Assembly (NCBI GenBank): GCA_016208525.1 | Contig: JACQYJ010000209.1 | Location: 1-5,517, forward strand | Length of the DNA: 5,517 nucleotides | From: Deltaproteobacteria bacterium | GTDB lineage: Bacteria > Desulfobacterota > JAENJC01 | Direction of reading: 5' to 3' | Shown: positions 1-5,399 of the stretch, piece after piece | Position numbering within the stretch: position 1 is the stretch's first letter | How the letters are laid out: every line of letters starts with the position of its first letter | Made by a program: the position numbers and the translations under genes | The notes under the pieces: model-generated | Database searches by the model: none | Told to the model about the DNA's origin: nothing | The model's input: the letters and a program-made list of their open reading frames with translations, nothing else

Positions 1-1
1 A

Positions 2-418
2 GGGCCGAGGGTCATAACTCCTCATCCCGGTGAAATGGGAAGACTTCTCGGTGTTTCATCGAGAGATGTCCAGGCAGACAGGGTGGGGATTGCGAAGAGA
101 TATGCAGAAGAAAATAATGTCTGCGTGGCGCTGAAAGGCGCCCATACAGTAATTGCCGTGCCTGAAGGCAGGGCCTATATAAACACGACAGGTAATCCGG
201 GTATGGCCACAGCAGGCGCAGGAGACGTATTAACAGGGATGATCGCCGGGCTGCTTGCCCAGGGACTTAAGCCCGAACTGGCAGCCATTGCCGCAGTCTA
301 TCTTCATGGCCTTGCCGGAGATTTACTAAGGAATGAAATGGGCGAGTATGGTATAATCGCGACCGATATAATAGAAAAGATACCGTATGCCATAAATTCC
401 GTGAGACGTGAAACGTAA
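2..418 (+). CDS. nnrD: NAD(P)H-hydrate dehydratase, C-terminal part (5' end outside window)
   Basis: Metabolite repair enzyme of the ribokinase-like fold that dehydrates damaged NAD(P)H hydrates back to NAD(P)H using ADP or ATP; cytoplasmic. The reading frame is open from base 2, and the ATG at 35 is internal: the codons before it read GPRVITPHPGE and continue into MGRL, giving the family's TPHPGEM-RL motif. Bases 182-226 encode NTTGNPGMATAGAGD, the nucleotide-binding and catalytic segment (usually GNPGMATGGTGD); its final Asp (224-226) is the expected catalytic base. About 138 residues are present, so roughly the N-terminal half of the domain, and any fused NnrE epimerase domain, lie upstream. 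The last codons (SVRRET-stop) fall inside the left arm of the repeat at 401-510, so the native C-terminus may have been replaced. The family call is secure; whether it is fused to NnrE cannot be seen. Confidence 0.95.
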   Translation, partial: GPRVITPHPGEMGRLLGVSSRDVQADRVGIAKRYAEENNVCVALKGAHTVIAVPEGRAYINTTGNPGMATAGAGDVLTGMIAGLLAQGLKPELAAIAAVYLHGLAGDLLRNEMGEYGIIATDIIEKIPYAINSVRRET

Positions 419-431
419 GACGTGAGCAGCA

Positions 432-451
432 GGGCAGGTGGGAACCTGCCC
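432..451. repeat. Perfect 8-bp hairpin with GGGA tetraloop
   Basis: GGGCAGGT (432-439), loop GGGA (440-443), ACCTGCCC (444-451). All eight pairs are Watson-Crick and the loop fits the stable GNRA class when read on the + strand. It is followed directly, with no spacer, by a second hairpin of identical size. No T-tract follows, so it is not a standard intrinsic terminator. Confidence 0.8.
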
Positions 452-471
452 GGACAGCCGAATGGCTGTCC
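452..471. repeat. Perfect 8-bp hairpin with GAAT loop, tandem to the previous one
   Basis: GGACAGCC (452-459), loop GAAT (460-463), GGCTGTCC (464-471). The geometry (8-bp stem, 4-nt loop) is identical to the hairpin at 432-451, but the stem sequence differs. The following bases are ttcagttta, not a T-run. Both hairpins lie in the leader between nnrD and the CBS gene and would be transcribed if the genes form an operon. Confidence 0.8.
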
Positions 472-510
472 TTCAGTTTACGGTTTACGGCTTACGACTC
501 ACTACTTACG

Positions 511-517
511 AGGGGGT
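511..517 (+). promoter_or_regulatory. Ribosome binding site that sets the CBS-gene start
   Basis: AGGGGGT lies 3 nt before the ATG at 521. This, together with the start of recognisable CBS sequence (MLTARDIM), shows that the in-frame GTG at 422 is not the start: the codons from 422 to 520 read through the hairpins and repeat arm. The site begins at the first base after the repeat's right arm. Confidence 0.75.
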
Positions 518-520
518 AAA

Positions 521-973
521 ATGCTTACTGCAAGGGATATAATGACAAAGGATGTGATTACCGTTAAAAAGGAAACAAAGGTCTCTGACCTGGCTGAAAT
601 CTTCACAATAAGCGGGATAAGCGGTGTCCCGGTAGTAGATGACTCAGGAAAGGTCATAGGAGTTGTTACGGAAAGCGACCTTGTGGAGCAGTCAAAGTCT
701 CTCCATCTGCCAACCGTATTCACCATACTTGATTCGGTGATATTTCTTGAAACTGCGAAGCACTTTGAAAAGGAACTGAAGAAGATGACAGGGGCTAAAG
801 TCGAAGATATCTATACGGAAGGCCCTATTACTGTCCGGCCTGATGCGCCTGTTCGCGAGATAGCCACAATAATGGCTGAAAAGAAGGTTTACACCATACC
901 TGTTCTTGATGGTGATAAACTGGTAGGAGTGATAGGGAAGGCCGACGTTGTTCGTGCTTCTGCGAAGGGATAA
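521..973 (+). CDS. Stand-alone CBS-pair (Bateman module) protein
   Basis: A 150-residue cytoplasmic protein made only of two CBS motifs, which typically bind adenine nucleotides (AMP, ATP, SAM) and act as energy or metabolite sensors. CBS1 spans about residues 1-57: it opens with ARDIMTKDVITV, then has the core SGVPVVD and ends GVVTESDLV. CBS2 spans about 94-147: VEDIYTEGPITV, then VYTIPVLD and GVIGKADVV. A helical insert (about 58-93) separates them. There is no catalytic domain, signal peptide or membrane segment. The gene sits 102 nt after nnrD and 2 nt before tsaE, so it is probably co-transcribed with tsaE and lysC. Its ligand and partner cannot be told from sequence. The domain assignment is firm; the role (possibly regulating a neighbour) is inference. 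Confidence 0.93.
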   Translation: MLTARDIMTKDVITVKKETKVSDLAEIFTISGISGVPVVDDSGKVIGVVTESDLVEQSKSLHLPTVFTILDSVIFLETAKHFEKELKKMTGAKVEDIYTEGPITVRPDAPVREIATIMAEKKVYTIPVLDGDKLVGVIGKADVVRASAKG

Positions 974-975
974 CA

Positions 976-1003
976 GTGGTCAGCGGTCGGTGGTCAGTGG
1001 TCA
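976..1003. repeat. Four tandem 7-bp units (GTGGTCA type) overlapping the tsaE start
   Basis: The units are GTGGTCA (976-982), GCGGTCG (983-989), GTGGTCA (990-996) and GTGGTCA (997-1003), followed by a degenerate GTCGTTC. The tract begins at the proposed tsaE start codon and encodes its first residues. No matching inverted arm is visible nearby, unlike the heptad element at 401-510. Because 7 is not a multiple of 3, gain or loss of one unit would change the reading frame. Confidence 0.75.
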
Positions 1004-1482
1004 GTCGTTCTCCTGAAGAAACAAGAGAGATAGGGGTAAGGATAGGCAGATTGTGCAAGGCCGGAGACGTGATAGCCCTGGACGGGGACCTGGGCGCTGG
1101 CAAGACCTGCCTTATTCAGGGGCTTGCAGAGGGGCTTTGTGTATCAAAAAAGTCTTACGTCAGAAGTCCGACATTCACAATCCTGAATGTCCACAACGGA
1201 AGGGTTCCCCTGTACCACTTCGACCTATACAGGCTATCAGATATTGACGAACTGGAAGAGATTGGATTCAGGGAATATATTTACGGCGAAGGGGTCTCTG
1301 CCATTGAATGGGCATCGAATGTGAAGGATGCGATACCTGCTGAATGTTTGAGGATAGGGATTAGAAGGGCTGGAGAGGCGGAAAGGGAGATAGAGATAAC
1401 TGCGACAGGGGAAAGGTACGAAAGATTCATAAAGATTTTTGGGACGCAGATTTACAGGATTATAAACGGTAACAAAGGCTAA
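976..1482 (+). CDS. tsaE: tRNA threonylcarbamoyladenosine biosynthesis ATPase TsaE
   Basis: P-loop ATPase that works with TsaB, TsaC and TsaD to make N6-threonylcarbamoyladenosine (t6A37) on ANN-decoding tRNAs; cytoplasmic. Visible motifs (168-aa numbering): SPEET near 12-16, typical of the N-terminus; Walker A GDLGAGKT at 37-44; SPTFTIL at 64-70; HFDLYRL at 81-87; EEIG at 94-97; and AIEW at 109-112 with the conserved Glu-Trp. GTG at 976 is chosen because AAGGGA (965-970) lies 5 nt upstream; an in-frame GTG at 997 is the alternative and would remove seven repeat-derived residues. The core ends near ERYERFIKIF; the last 13 residues come from an inverted repeat (1442-1513). Both ends of the protein are therefore encoded by repeat DNA. 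The start lies 2 nt after the CBS-gene stop. The function is secure, the exact N-terminus less so. Confidence 0.94.
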   Translation: MVSGRWSVVSRSPEETREIGVRIGRLCKAGDVIALDGDLGAGKTCLIQGLAEGLCVSKKSYVRSPTFTILNVHNGRVPLYHFDLYRLSDIDELEEIGFREYIYGEGVSAIEWASNVKDAIPAECLRIGIRRAGEAEREIEITATGERYERFIKIFGTQIYRIINGNKG

Positions 1483-1513
1483 AGATCAGCGTAAATCATG
1501 AAAATCAGCGTCC
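1442..1513. repeat. GGACGCAGATTT-type inverted repeat spanning the tsaE 3' end
   Basis: The left arm at 1442-1461 (GGACGCAGATTTACAGGATT) and the reverse complement of 1494-1513 agree at 17 of 20 positions, with 32 nt between them. The left arm and part of the loop encode the last 13 codons of tsaE; the stop is at 1480-1482. The internal bases GATCAGCGTAAATC (1484-1497) resemble a further unit of the right arm (AAATCAGCGTCC). I recall similar dispersed sequences in Nitrospirota and Desulfobacterota genomes; this is unverified. There is no T-tract, so a terminator role is not supported. Confidence 0.72.
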
Positions 1514-1525
1514 TATAAAAGTATT

Positions 1526-1531
1526 AGGAGG
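1526..1531 (+). promoter_or_regulatory. Ribosome binding site of lysC
   Basis: AGGAGG, a full anti-Shine-Dalgarno match, lies 10 nt before the ATG at 1542; a second AAGG (1537-1540) lies closer. It supports the 1542 start, whose product begins directly with the conserved aspartate kinase N-terminus (MALVVHKYGGTSV). Confidence 0.7.
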
Positions 1532-1541
1532 TTTTTAAGGA

Positions 1542-2756
1542 ATGGCTTTAGTTGTTCACAAGTACGGCGGCACGTCTGTAGGCTCCATTGAGAAGATAAG
1601 GAGCGTCGCCAAAAAGGTAGCAAAGGTCAGGGATGAGGGTAATCTTGTCATAGTTGTGGTATCAGCTATGTCAGGTGAGACCAACAAGCTCGTGGCAATG
1701 GCCAACGAGATGACTTCGATGCCTGATGAGAGGGAGTATGACGCACTCATTTCAACAGGAGAGCAGATTACCTCGACCCTTCTTGCCATGGCCCTTAATT
1801 CTATGGGATATCCGGCTGTCTCGTTCCAGGGTTATCAGATAAAGATAGTAACAGACAGCGCATTCACAAAGGCGAGGATACAGAGGATAGATGCGGATAA
1901 TCTGAGAAAGGAGCTGAAGGCCGGGAAGATCATCACTGTCTCAGGGTTCCAGGGTGTGGATGAGGCCGGGAATGTAACCACTCTTGGCAGAGGCGGCTCT
2001 GATACAACGGCTGTCGCAATAGCCGCAGCCCTCAAGGCAGACGAATGTATTATCTATACTGATGTTGACGGGGTCTATACCGCTGATCCCAATATATGCC
2101 CGAATGCAAGGAAGCTCGACAGGGTCACTTATGAAGAGATGCTGGAGATGGCGAGCCTTGGGGCAAAGGTGTTGCAGATACGTTCTGTCGAATTCGGGAT
2201 GAAATACAACGTCCCGATAAGGGTCAAGTCTACATTTGTCGAGAATGAAGGAACACTTGTTGCGAAGGAGGAGGATAAAGTGGAAGCGCCGTTGGTATCA
2301 GGGGTTGCATATGACAAGAATGAGGCAAAGATCACGGTTGTGGGTATCCCTGACAGGCCGGGGATAGCCTCTAAACTGTTTACGCCTATTTCTGAGGCGA
2401 ACATCAATGTTGACATGATTGTCCAGAACATAAGCGCTGAAGGTCATACAGACCTGACCTTCACAGTGCCCAAGAGCGACTTTAAAAAGGCGCTGGAGAT
2501 CGTAAAAAAGATTGCAAAGGACATAGAGGCGAGAAACGTCGTAGCTGATGAGAATATTGCGAAGGTGTCCGTAATCGGGGTCGGCATGAGAAGCCACTCA
2601 GGGATTGCCGCCAGGATGTTCGACCTTCTGTCAAAGGAAGGGATAAACATAATGATGATATCCACTTCAGAGATAAAGGTCTCATGCGTGATTGACACCA
2701 AGTACACGGAGCTTGCAGTCAGGGTGCTTCATGACGGGTTCGGGCTGGGGAAATAG
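1542..2756 (+). CDS. lysC: Aspartate kinase (monofunctional, ACT-regulated)
   Basis: Phosphorylates L-aspartate to 4-phospho-L-aspartate, the first step of lysine, threonine, methionine and diaminopimelate synthesis; cytoplasmic. The 404 residues match the usual ~400-aa monofunctional class, with no homoserine dehydrogenase fused. The kinase domain (about 1-235) shows KYGGTSVGS at 7-15, STGEQ at 71-75, TLGRGGSDTTA at 147-157 and TDVDGVYTADP at 173-183. Two ACT domains follow, starting near 263 (VGIPDRPGIA at 267-276) and 341 (IGVGMRSHSGIA at 345-356); these usually bind lysine and/or threonine for feedback inhibition. The gap after tsaE is 59 nt, probably within one operon. No leader riboswitch fits there. 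An internal ribosome binding site with GTG at codon 247 could also make a regulatory beta subunit. There is no sign of truncation. Confidence 0.97.
   Translation: MALVVHKYGGTSVGSIEKIRSVAKKVAKVRDEGNLVIVVVSAMSGETNKLVAMANEMTSMPDEREYDALISTGEQITSTLLAMALNSMGYPAVSFQGYQIKIVTDSAFTKARIQRIDADNLRKELKAGKIITVSGFQGVDEAGNVTTLGRGGSDTTAVAIAAALKADECIIYTDVDGVYTADPNICPNARKLDRVTYEEMLEMASLGAKVLQIRSVEFGMKYNVPIRVKSTFVENEGTLVAKEEDKVEAPLVSGVAYDKNEAKITVVGIPDRPGIASKLFTPISEANINVDMIVQNISAEGHTDLTFTVPKSDFKKALEIVKKIAKDIEARNVVADENIAKVSVIGVGMRSHSGIAARMFDLLSKEGINIMMISTSEIKVSCVIDTKYTELAVRVLHDGFGLGK
2265..2282 (+). promoter_or_regulatory. Candidate internal translation start for a LysC beta subunit
   Basis: AAGGAGGAGG (2265-2274) is followed after 5 nt by GTG (2280-2282), which is in frame and is codon 247 of lysC. 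Starting here would yield a 158-residue protein made of just the two ACT domains. In Bacillus subtilis aspartokinase II and Corynebacterium LysC, a beta subunit of this kind is made from an internal start near residue 246-250. The position and Shine-Dalgarno are seen directly; actual use of this start is inference, as the purine-rich stretch also simply encodes the linker AKEEDK. Confidence 0.5.
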
Positions 2757-2780
2757 GATAGCGCCTAAATCCTGCAATCG

Positions 2781-2863
2781 AACCACAGAGGGCACAGAGG
2801 GGAGGGAATAAAACGATCTGTAACTCTCTGATATTAAAGCTGTTCTCTGTGTTCTCTGTGGTT
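2781..2863. repeat. CACAGAG-type inverted repeat between lysC and the GGDEF gene
   Basis: The left arm AACCACAGAGGGCACAGAG (2781-2799) and the reverse complement of 2845-2863 match at 17 of 19 positions, with a 45-nt interior. Each arm is two units of a 9-bp pattern. It fills much of the 145-nt intergenic gap. The long interior and missing T-tract argue against an intrinsic terminator. Two related copies lie at 5289-5367 and 5400-5505. Confidence 0.8.
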
Positions 2864-2891
2864 AGATTTTGACAATACGTAGTTAATTCTC

Positions 2892-2897
2892 AGGAGG
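2892..2897 (+). promoter_or_regulatory. Ribosome binding site of the GGDEF regulator gene
   Basis: AGGAGG lies 4 nt before the ATG at 2902. The spacing is slightly short, but the match is complete and the protein begins at once with the receiver-domain strand KVLVVDD, so the start is well supported. Confidence 0.7.
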
Positions 2898-2901
2898 ATA
2901 T

Positions 2902-4290
2902 ATGCCAAAGGGGAAGGTACTGGTTGTTGATGACAGTATGCTAAGCAGGGTCTTCTGCAAAGACATCCTTATGGAAGAGGGATATGAAGTAAAGACAGCC
3001 TCTACAGGGATAGATGCCCTCGAAATGATAGAGCATGACAACTTCGACCTTGTAGTGTCAGACCTTGTCATGCCGGATATAAACGGGGATGAGGTCCTGA
3101 AGAGGGCAAAGCAGATTCAAGCTACCACAAGCTTTATTATCATGACTGCATATGCCTCTATCGATACAGCTATAGAGTGCCTGAAAAGCGGCGCATCTGA
3201 TTACCTGACAAAACCATTGAACCCTGAAGAATTCAAGATACTTGTAAACCGCACTATTGAGCAGAAGAGGCTCTTTGAGGAAAATATAGGGCTGAAGAGG
3301 CTCTTGAAACTATATGAGGTCAGCAGACTGATTTCGTCATGCCTTGATTATGACCGGTTTTATGAGATAGCGCTTCATTCTCTTCTCCAGGTGCCTGGAG
3401 GCTCGATCGGATTTTCCGTTTTTTCTCCAAAGGAAGGATCCCCTTTGATTCTGATGGCATGGAGGGGAACCAGCAGGGAGAGTACTGCAAAGGAGATGGC
3501 AGGTAATCTTATAAAGAGCTACCTTTCAGGCCCCAATATTATTACTGAAGTGACTTTTATACCCGAGCCGGAGGATATCTTTGGAAAGGGGCCTTTACTT
3601 ATAATTCCTGTTAAAAGCAAAGGGGAGATTTCCGGGTATGTGGCCATTTTCAAATCCCCAGGCGACCAATATACCGATAGTGATATAGAAAATGCCTCAT
3701 TCATATCTGAACAGGCCTCCCTGACTCTTGATAATGTGCACCTTTACAACCATGCCAAGGACCTTATCTATATTGATGAGCTTACCAGGCTGCATAACGT
3801 AAGGTATATGGAGGAAGCCCTGCCAAATGAAATAAAGAGGGCAAAGCGTTTTAACCTGAATCTTTCTTTGCTGTTTATTGATATAGACCTGTTCAAGGCA
3901 ATAAACGATAATTACGGTCACAACATCGGGAACAAGGTGCTTTTCGAGGTCGCTCATCTCTTAAAGAAAAGTGTCAGAGATATAGATATTGTCATAAGGT
4001 ATGGCGGAGATGAGTTCACGATCATCCTGATCGAGACCCCTCCAACCGGCGCAATGATTATTGCAGACCGCATAAGGGTTTCAATAGAGGGGAGGAACTT
4101 CCTCTCGGAAGAAGGCATGGCAATAAAACTGACGGCGACCCTGGGAATTGCCTCATTCCCGGAACATGCCATGGACAAGGAGACCCTCACCCTTCTTGCA
4201 GACAAGGCCATGTACAAGGGGAAAGCCGCTTCCAGAAACGTGGTAAACATCGCAACTAAATGTGACCAGCCTCTGAATGCCAACCTTTAA
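2902..4290 (+). CDS. Response regulator diguanylate cyclase (REC-GAF-GGDEF)
   Basis: A 462-residue soluble protein predicted to make cyclic di-GMP from two GTP under control of phosphorylation. The receiver domain (about 1-125) has acidic pair D10/D11, phosphoacceptor D54 in SDLVMPD, switch T82 and K104 before Pro. A GAF-like region follows (about 135-285), linked by a helix (YNHAKDLIYIDELT) to the GGDEF domain (about 290-450). There the metal and substrate residues are present: FIDIDLFKAINDNYGH (325-340), and the signature GGDEF is intact at 368-372. RDID (359-362) lies five residues before GGDEF, matching the RxxD product-inhibition site, so feedback by c-di-GMP is expected. There is no membrane segment and no EAL domain. 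No partner histidine kinase is in the window, so the input signal is unknown. The gene is separated from lysC by a repeat and is probably transcribed independently. Confidence 0.95.
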   Translation: MPKGKVLVVDDSMLSRVFCKDILMEEGYEVKTASTGIDALEMIEHDNFDLVVSDLVMPDINGDEVLKRAKQIQATTSFIIMTAYASIDTAIECLKSGASDYLTKPLNPEEFKILVNRTIEQKRLFEENIGLKRLLKLYEVSRLISSCLDYDRFYEIALHSLLQVPGGSIGFSVFSPKEGSPLILMAWRGTSRESTAKEMAGNLIKSYLSGPNIITEVTFIPEPEDIFGKGPLLIIPVKSKGEISGYVAIFKSPGDQYTDSDIENASFISEQASLTLDNVHLYNHAKDLIYIDELTRLHNVRYMEEALPNEIKRAKRFNLNLSLLFIDIDLFKAINDNYGHNIGNKVLFEVAHLLKKSVRDIDIVIRYGGDEFTIILIETPPTGAMIIADRIRVSIEGRNFLSEEGMAIKLTATLGIASFPEHAMDKETLTLLADKAMYKGKAASRNVVNIATKCDQPLNANL

Positions 4291-4295
4291 TATCC

Positions 4296-4325
4296 TTGAC
4301 TCCAAACCCTCTGACCAGTTAATAT
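4296..4325 (+). promoter_or_regulatory. Weak candidate sigma-70 promoter for the CDF gene
   Basis: TTGACT (4296-4301) matches 5 of 6 bases of the -35 consensus. After an 18-nt spacer, TAATAT (4320-4325) matches 4 of 6 of the -10. It lies in the 72-nt gap between the GGDEF gene and the CDF gene, leaving about a 30-nt leader. Such matches occur by chance; this is only a candidate. Confidence 0.3.
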
Positions 4326-4362
4326 CCATCCATATTAGAAGCTTCAGGTAGCTGAGGGAACT

Positions 4363-5229
4363 ATGGTCTATGCAAAAGAGGTCAGGAAGGTCCTATGGAT
4401 AACCCTCCTCTTAAACATTTCAGTTGCAGCTGCAAAGATAGTGTATGGCTTTATCACCAACGCTCTCAGCATGAAGGCCGACGGCTTTCACTCCCTGTTT
4501 GACGGGGCATCCAATGTCATAGGTCTTACAGGAATATGGCTCTCTGCAAAGCCTCCGGATGGAAGACATCATTACGGCCATAAGAAATTTGAGACTATGG
4601 CTACCATCGGGATAGCGACACTTCTTTTTTTGACCTGCATCGAGATACTTAAGGGGGCTTTTGAAAATATTTTGAACCCCAGGCCCCTGGAGGTAACGGA
4701 GCTCAGCTTTGGCATAATGGTATTTACAATGGGGGTCAACATATTTGTGACCGCTTATGAGGGGAGAAGGGGGAGGGCCCTAAAGAGCGATTTCCTGATA
4801 GCCGATGCTAAGCACACAATGAGTGACCTTATCACTTCAGCGGCCGTTCTTGTTAGCCTTGTTGCAACAAAAATGGGCTTCCCTGTTATTGACTCTGTAG
4901 CCGCTTTTTTCATTGCTGTAATGATAGGCCGCCTGGGGTATGAAATAGTGAGGGAGGCATCCGATGTCCTGGTAGATGCATCTCCGCTGACAGGTGATGA
5001 CCTGGCAAGGGTGTTGAAAGTTGCCTCTTCTGTGGAAGGGGTCAGGGAGTGCCATAATGTGAGGGTTCGGGGGAGGAATGACGCGATACATGTTGATTGT
5101 CATGTTCTGGTGTCGTCCAGGATGAGCATGGCAGATGCCCATGAGATCGCAAGCCGGGTAGAGGAAAGGATAAAGACCGAGATGCCGGAGGTGGTTGACG
5201 TTGTTGTCCATCTGGAACCGGGGGAGTAA
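4363..5229 (+). CDS. Cation diffusion facilitator (CDF) family metal/H+ antiporter
   Basis: Inner-membrane exporter of divalent metals (zinc, iron, cobalt, manganese or similar), working as a dimer; 288 residues, the usual size. About six membrane segments are visible (near 8-30, 37-61, 80-98, 113-132, 146-170, 173-192), followed by a cytoplasmic domain (about 205-288). Transport site: H43 and D47 in TM2 (HSLFD) and H151 and D155 in TM5 (HTMSD), an HD-HD set. By alignment by eye to E. coli YiiP (FieF), the TM2-3 loop residues D66, H69 and H73 match its site B, and H283 with E285 match the H283/D285 region of the C-terminal metal site. GAGGG (4354-4358) lies 4 nt before the ATG. No metal-responsive regulator is adjacent. 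The family is certain; the substrate is inferred as probably zinc. Confidence 0.94.
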   Translation: MVYAKEVRKVLWITLLLNISVAAAKIVYGFITNALSMKADGFHSLFDGASNVIGLTGIWLSAKPPDGRHHYGHKKFETMATIGIATLLFLTCIEILKGAFENILNPRPLEVTELSFGIMVFTMGVNIFVTAYEGRRGRALKSDFLIADAKHTMSDLITSAAVLVSLVATKMGFPVIDSVAAFFIAVMIGRLGYEIVREASDVLVDASPLTGDDLARVLKVASSVEGVRECHNVRVRGRNDAIHVDCHVLVSSRMSMADAHEIASRVEERIKTEMPEVVDVVVHLEPGE

Positions 5230-5288
5230 AACCAGGGACCACCTTTGGTACTGTCAAAAGTTTTATGAAAACTGAATAGGAAAAATGA

Positions 5289-5367
5289 AACCACAGAGAC
5301 CACAGAGATAAATTTTGAGTATAAAAACCTTTTAAAACCCTTTTCTTCTCTGTGTCCTCGTGATTTT
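5289..5367. repeat. CACAGAG-type inverted repeat, second copy in window
   Basis: The left arm holds two exact 9-bp units, ACCACAGAG twice (5290-5307). The right arm at 5348-5367 (CTCTGTGTCCTCGTGATTTT) is its complement with a few substitutions and one gap. About 40 nt of AT-rich sequence lies between the arms. The unit is the same as in the element at 2781-2863, but the interior is unrelated. Confidence 0.7.
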
Positions 5368-5399
5368 GACTTTAAAAAGAGCCTCTTGCAAAAGTCCTT

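Larger units (their letters stand above)
401..510. repeat. Composite palindromic repeat with 7-bp-unit arms and two central hairpins
   Basis: The left arm is four 7-bp units: GTGAGAC, GTGAAAC, GTAAGAC, GTGAGCA (401-428). The right arm is five units in the opposite orientation: GTTTACG, GTTTACG, GCTTACG, ACTCACT, ACTTACG (476-510). Aligning 401-427 with the reverse complement of 476-502 gives 19 of 27 identities plus 4 positions that would be G-U pairs in RNA, so the arms could pair. Between them lie two perfect hairpins (432-471). The left arm includes the nnrD stop codon and the right arm abuts the ribosome binding site of the next gene. It resembles a REP/MITE-like dispersed element; its copy number in the genome is unknown. 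Confidence 0.75.

Noticed and set aside
35..37. ATG at 35 as the start of nnrD
   Set aside because: The frame is open back to base 2 and the upstream codons encode the first part of the conserved TPHPGEM motif, so this Met is internal and the gene begins outside the window.
422..520. N-terminal extension of the CBS protein from GTG 422
   Set aside because: The 33 added residues would be encoded by hairpins and heptad repeats, have no CBS similarity, and a good ribosome binding site precedes the ATG at 521.
1053..1247. 64-codon frame inside tsaE in another + frame
   Set aside because: It overlaps the Walker A and SPTF-encoding region of tsaE and its translation has no family features.
1483..1541. 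Lysine riboswitch or T-box upstream of lysC
   Set aside because: Only 59 nt separate tsaE and lysC, and they are mostly an inverted-repeat arm; this is far too short for either element and no T-box motif is present.
2129..2431. Long antisense open frames inside lysC, the GGDEF gene and the CDF gene
   Set aside because: They lie wholly opposite well-conserved coding sequence, have no recognisable domains or ribosome binding sites, and are expected shadows of the real genes.
2869..2897. Perfect -35 box TTGACA (2869-2874) as a promoter for the GGDEF gene
   Set aside because: At 17-nt spacing the -10 position is occupied by AGGAGG, the ribosome binding site, and no other -10-like hexamer lies at a usable distance.
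5259..5273. Intrinsic terminator after the CDF gene (AGTTTT/AAAACT palindrome)
   Set aside because: The stem is only six AT-rich pairs with a 3-nt loop and no T-run follows.
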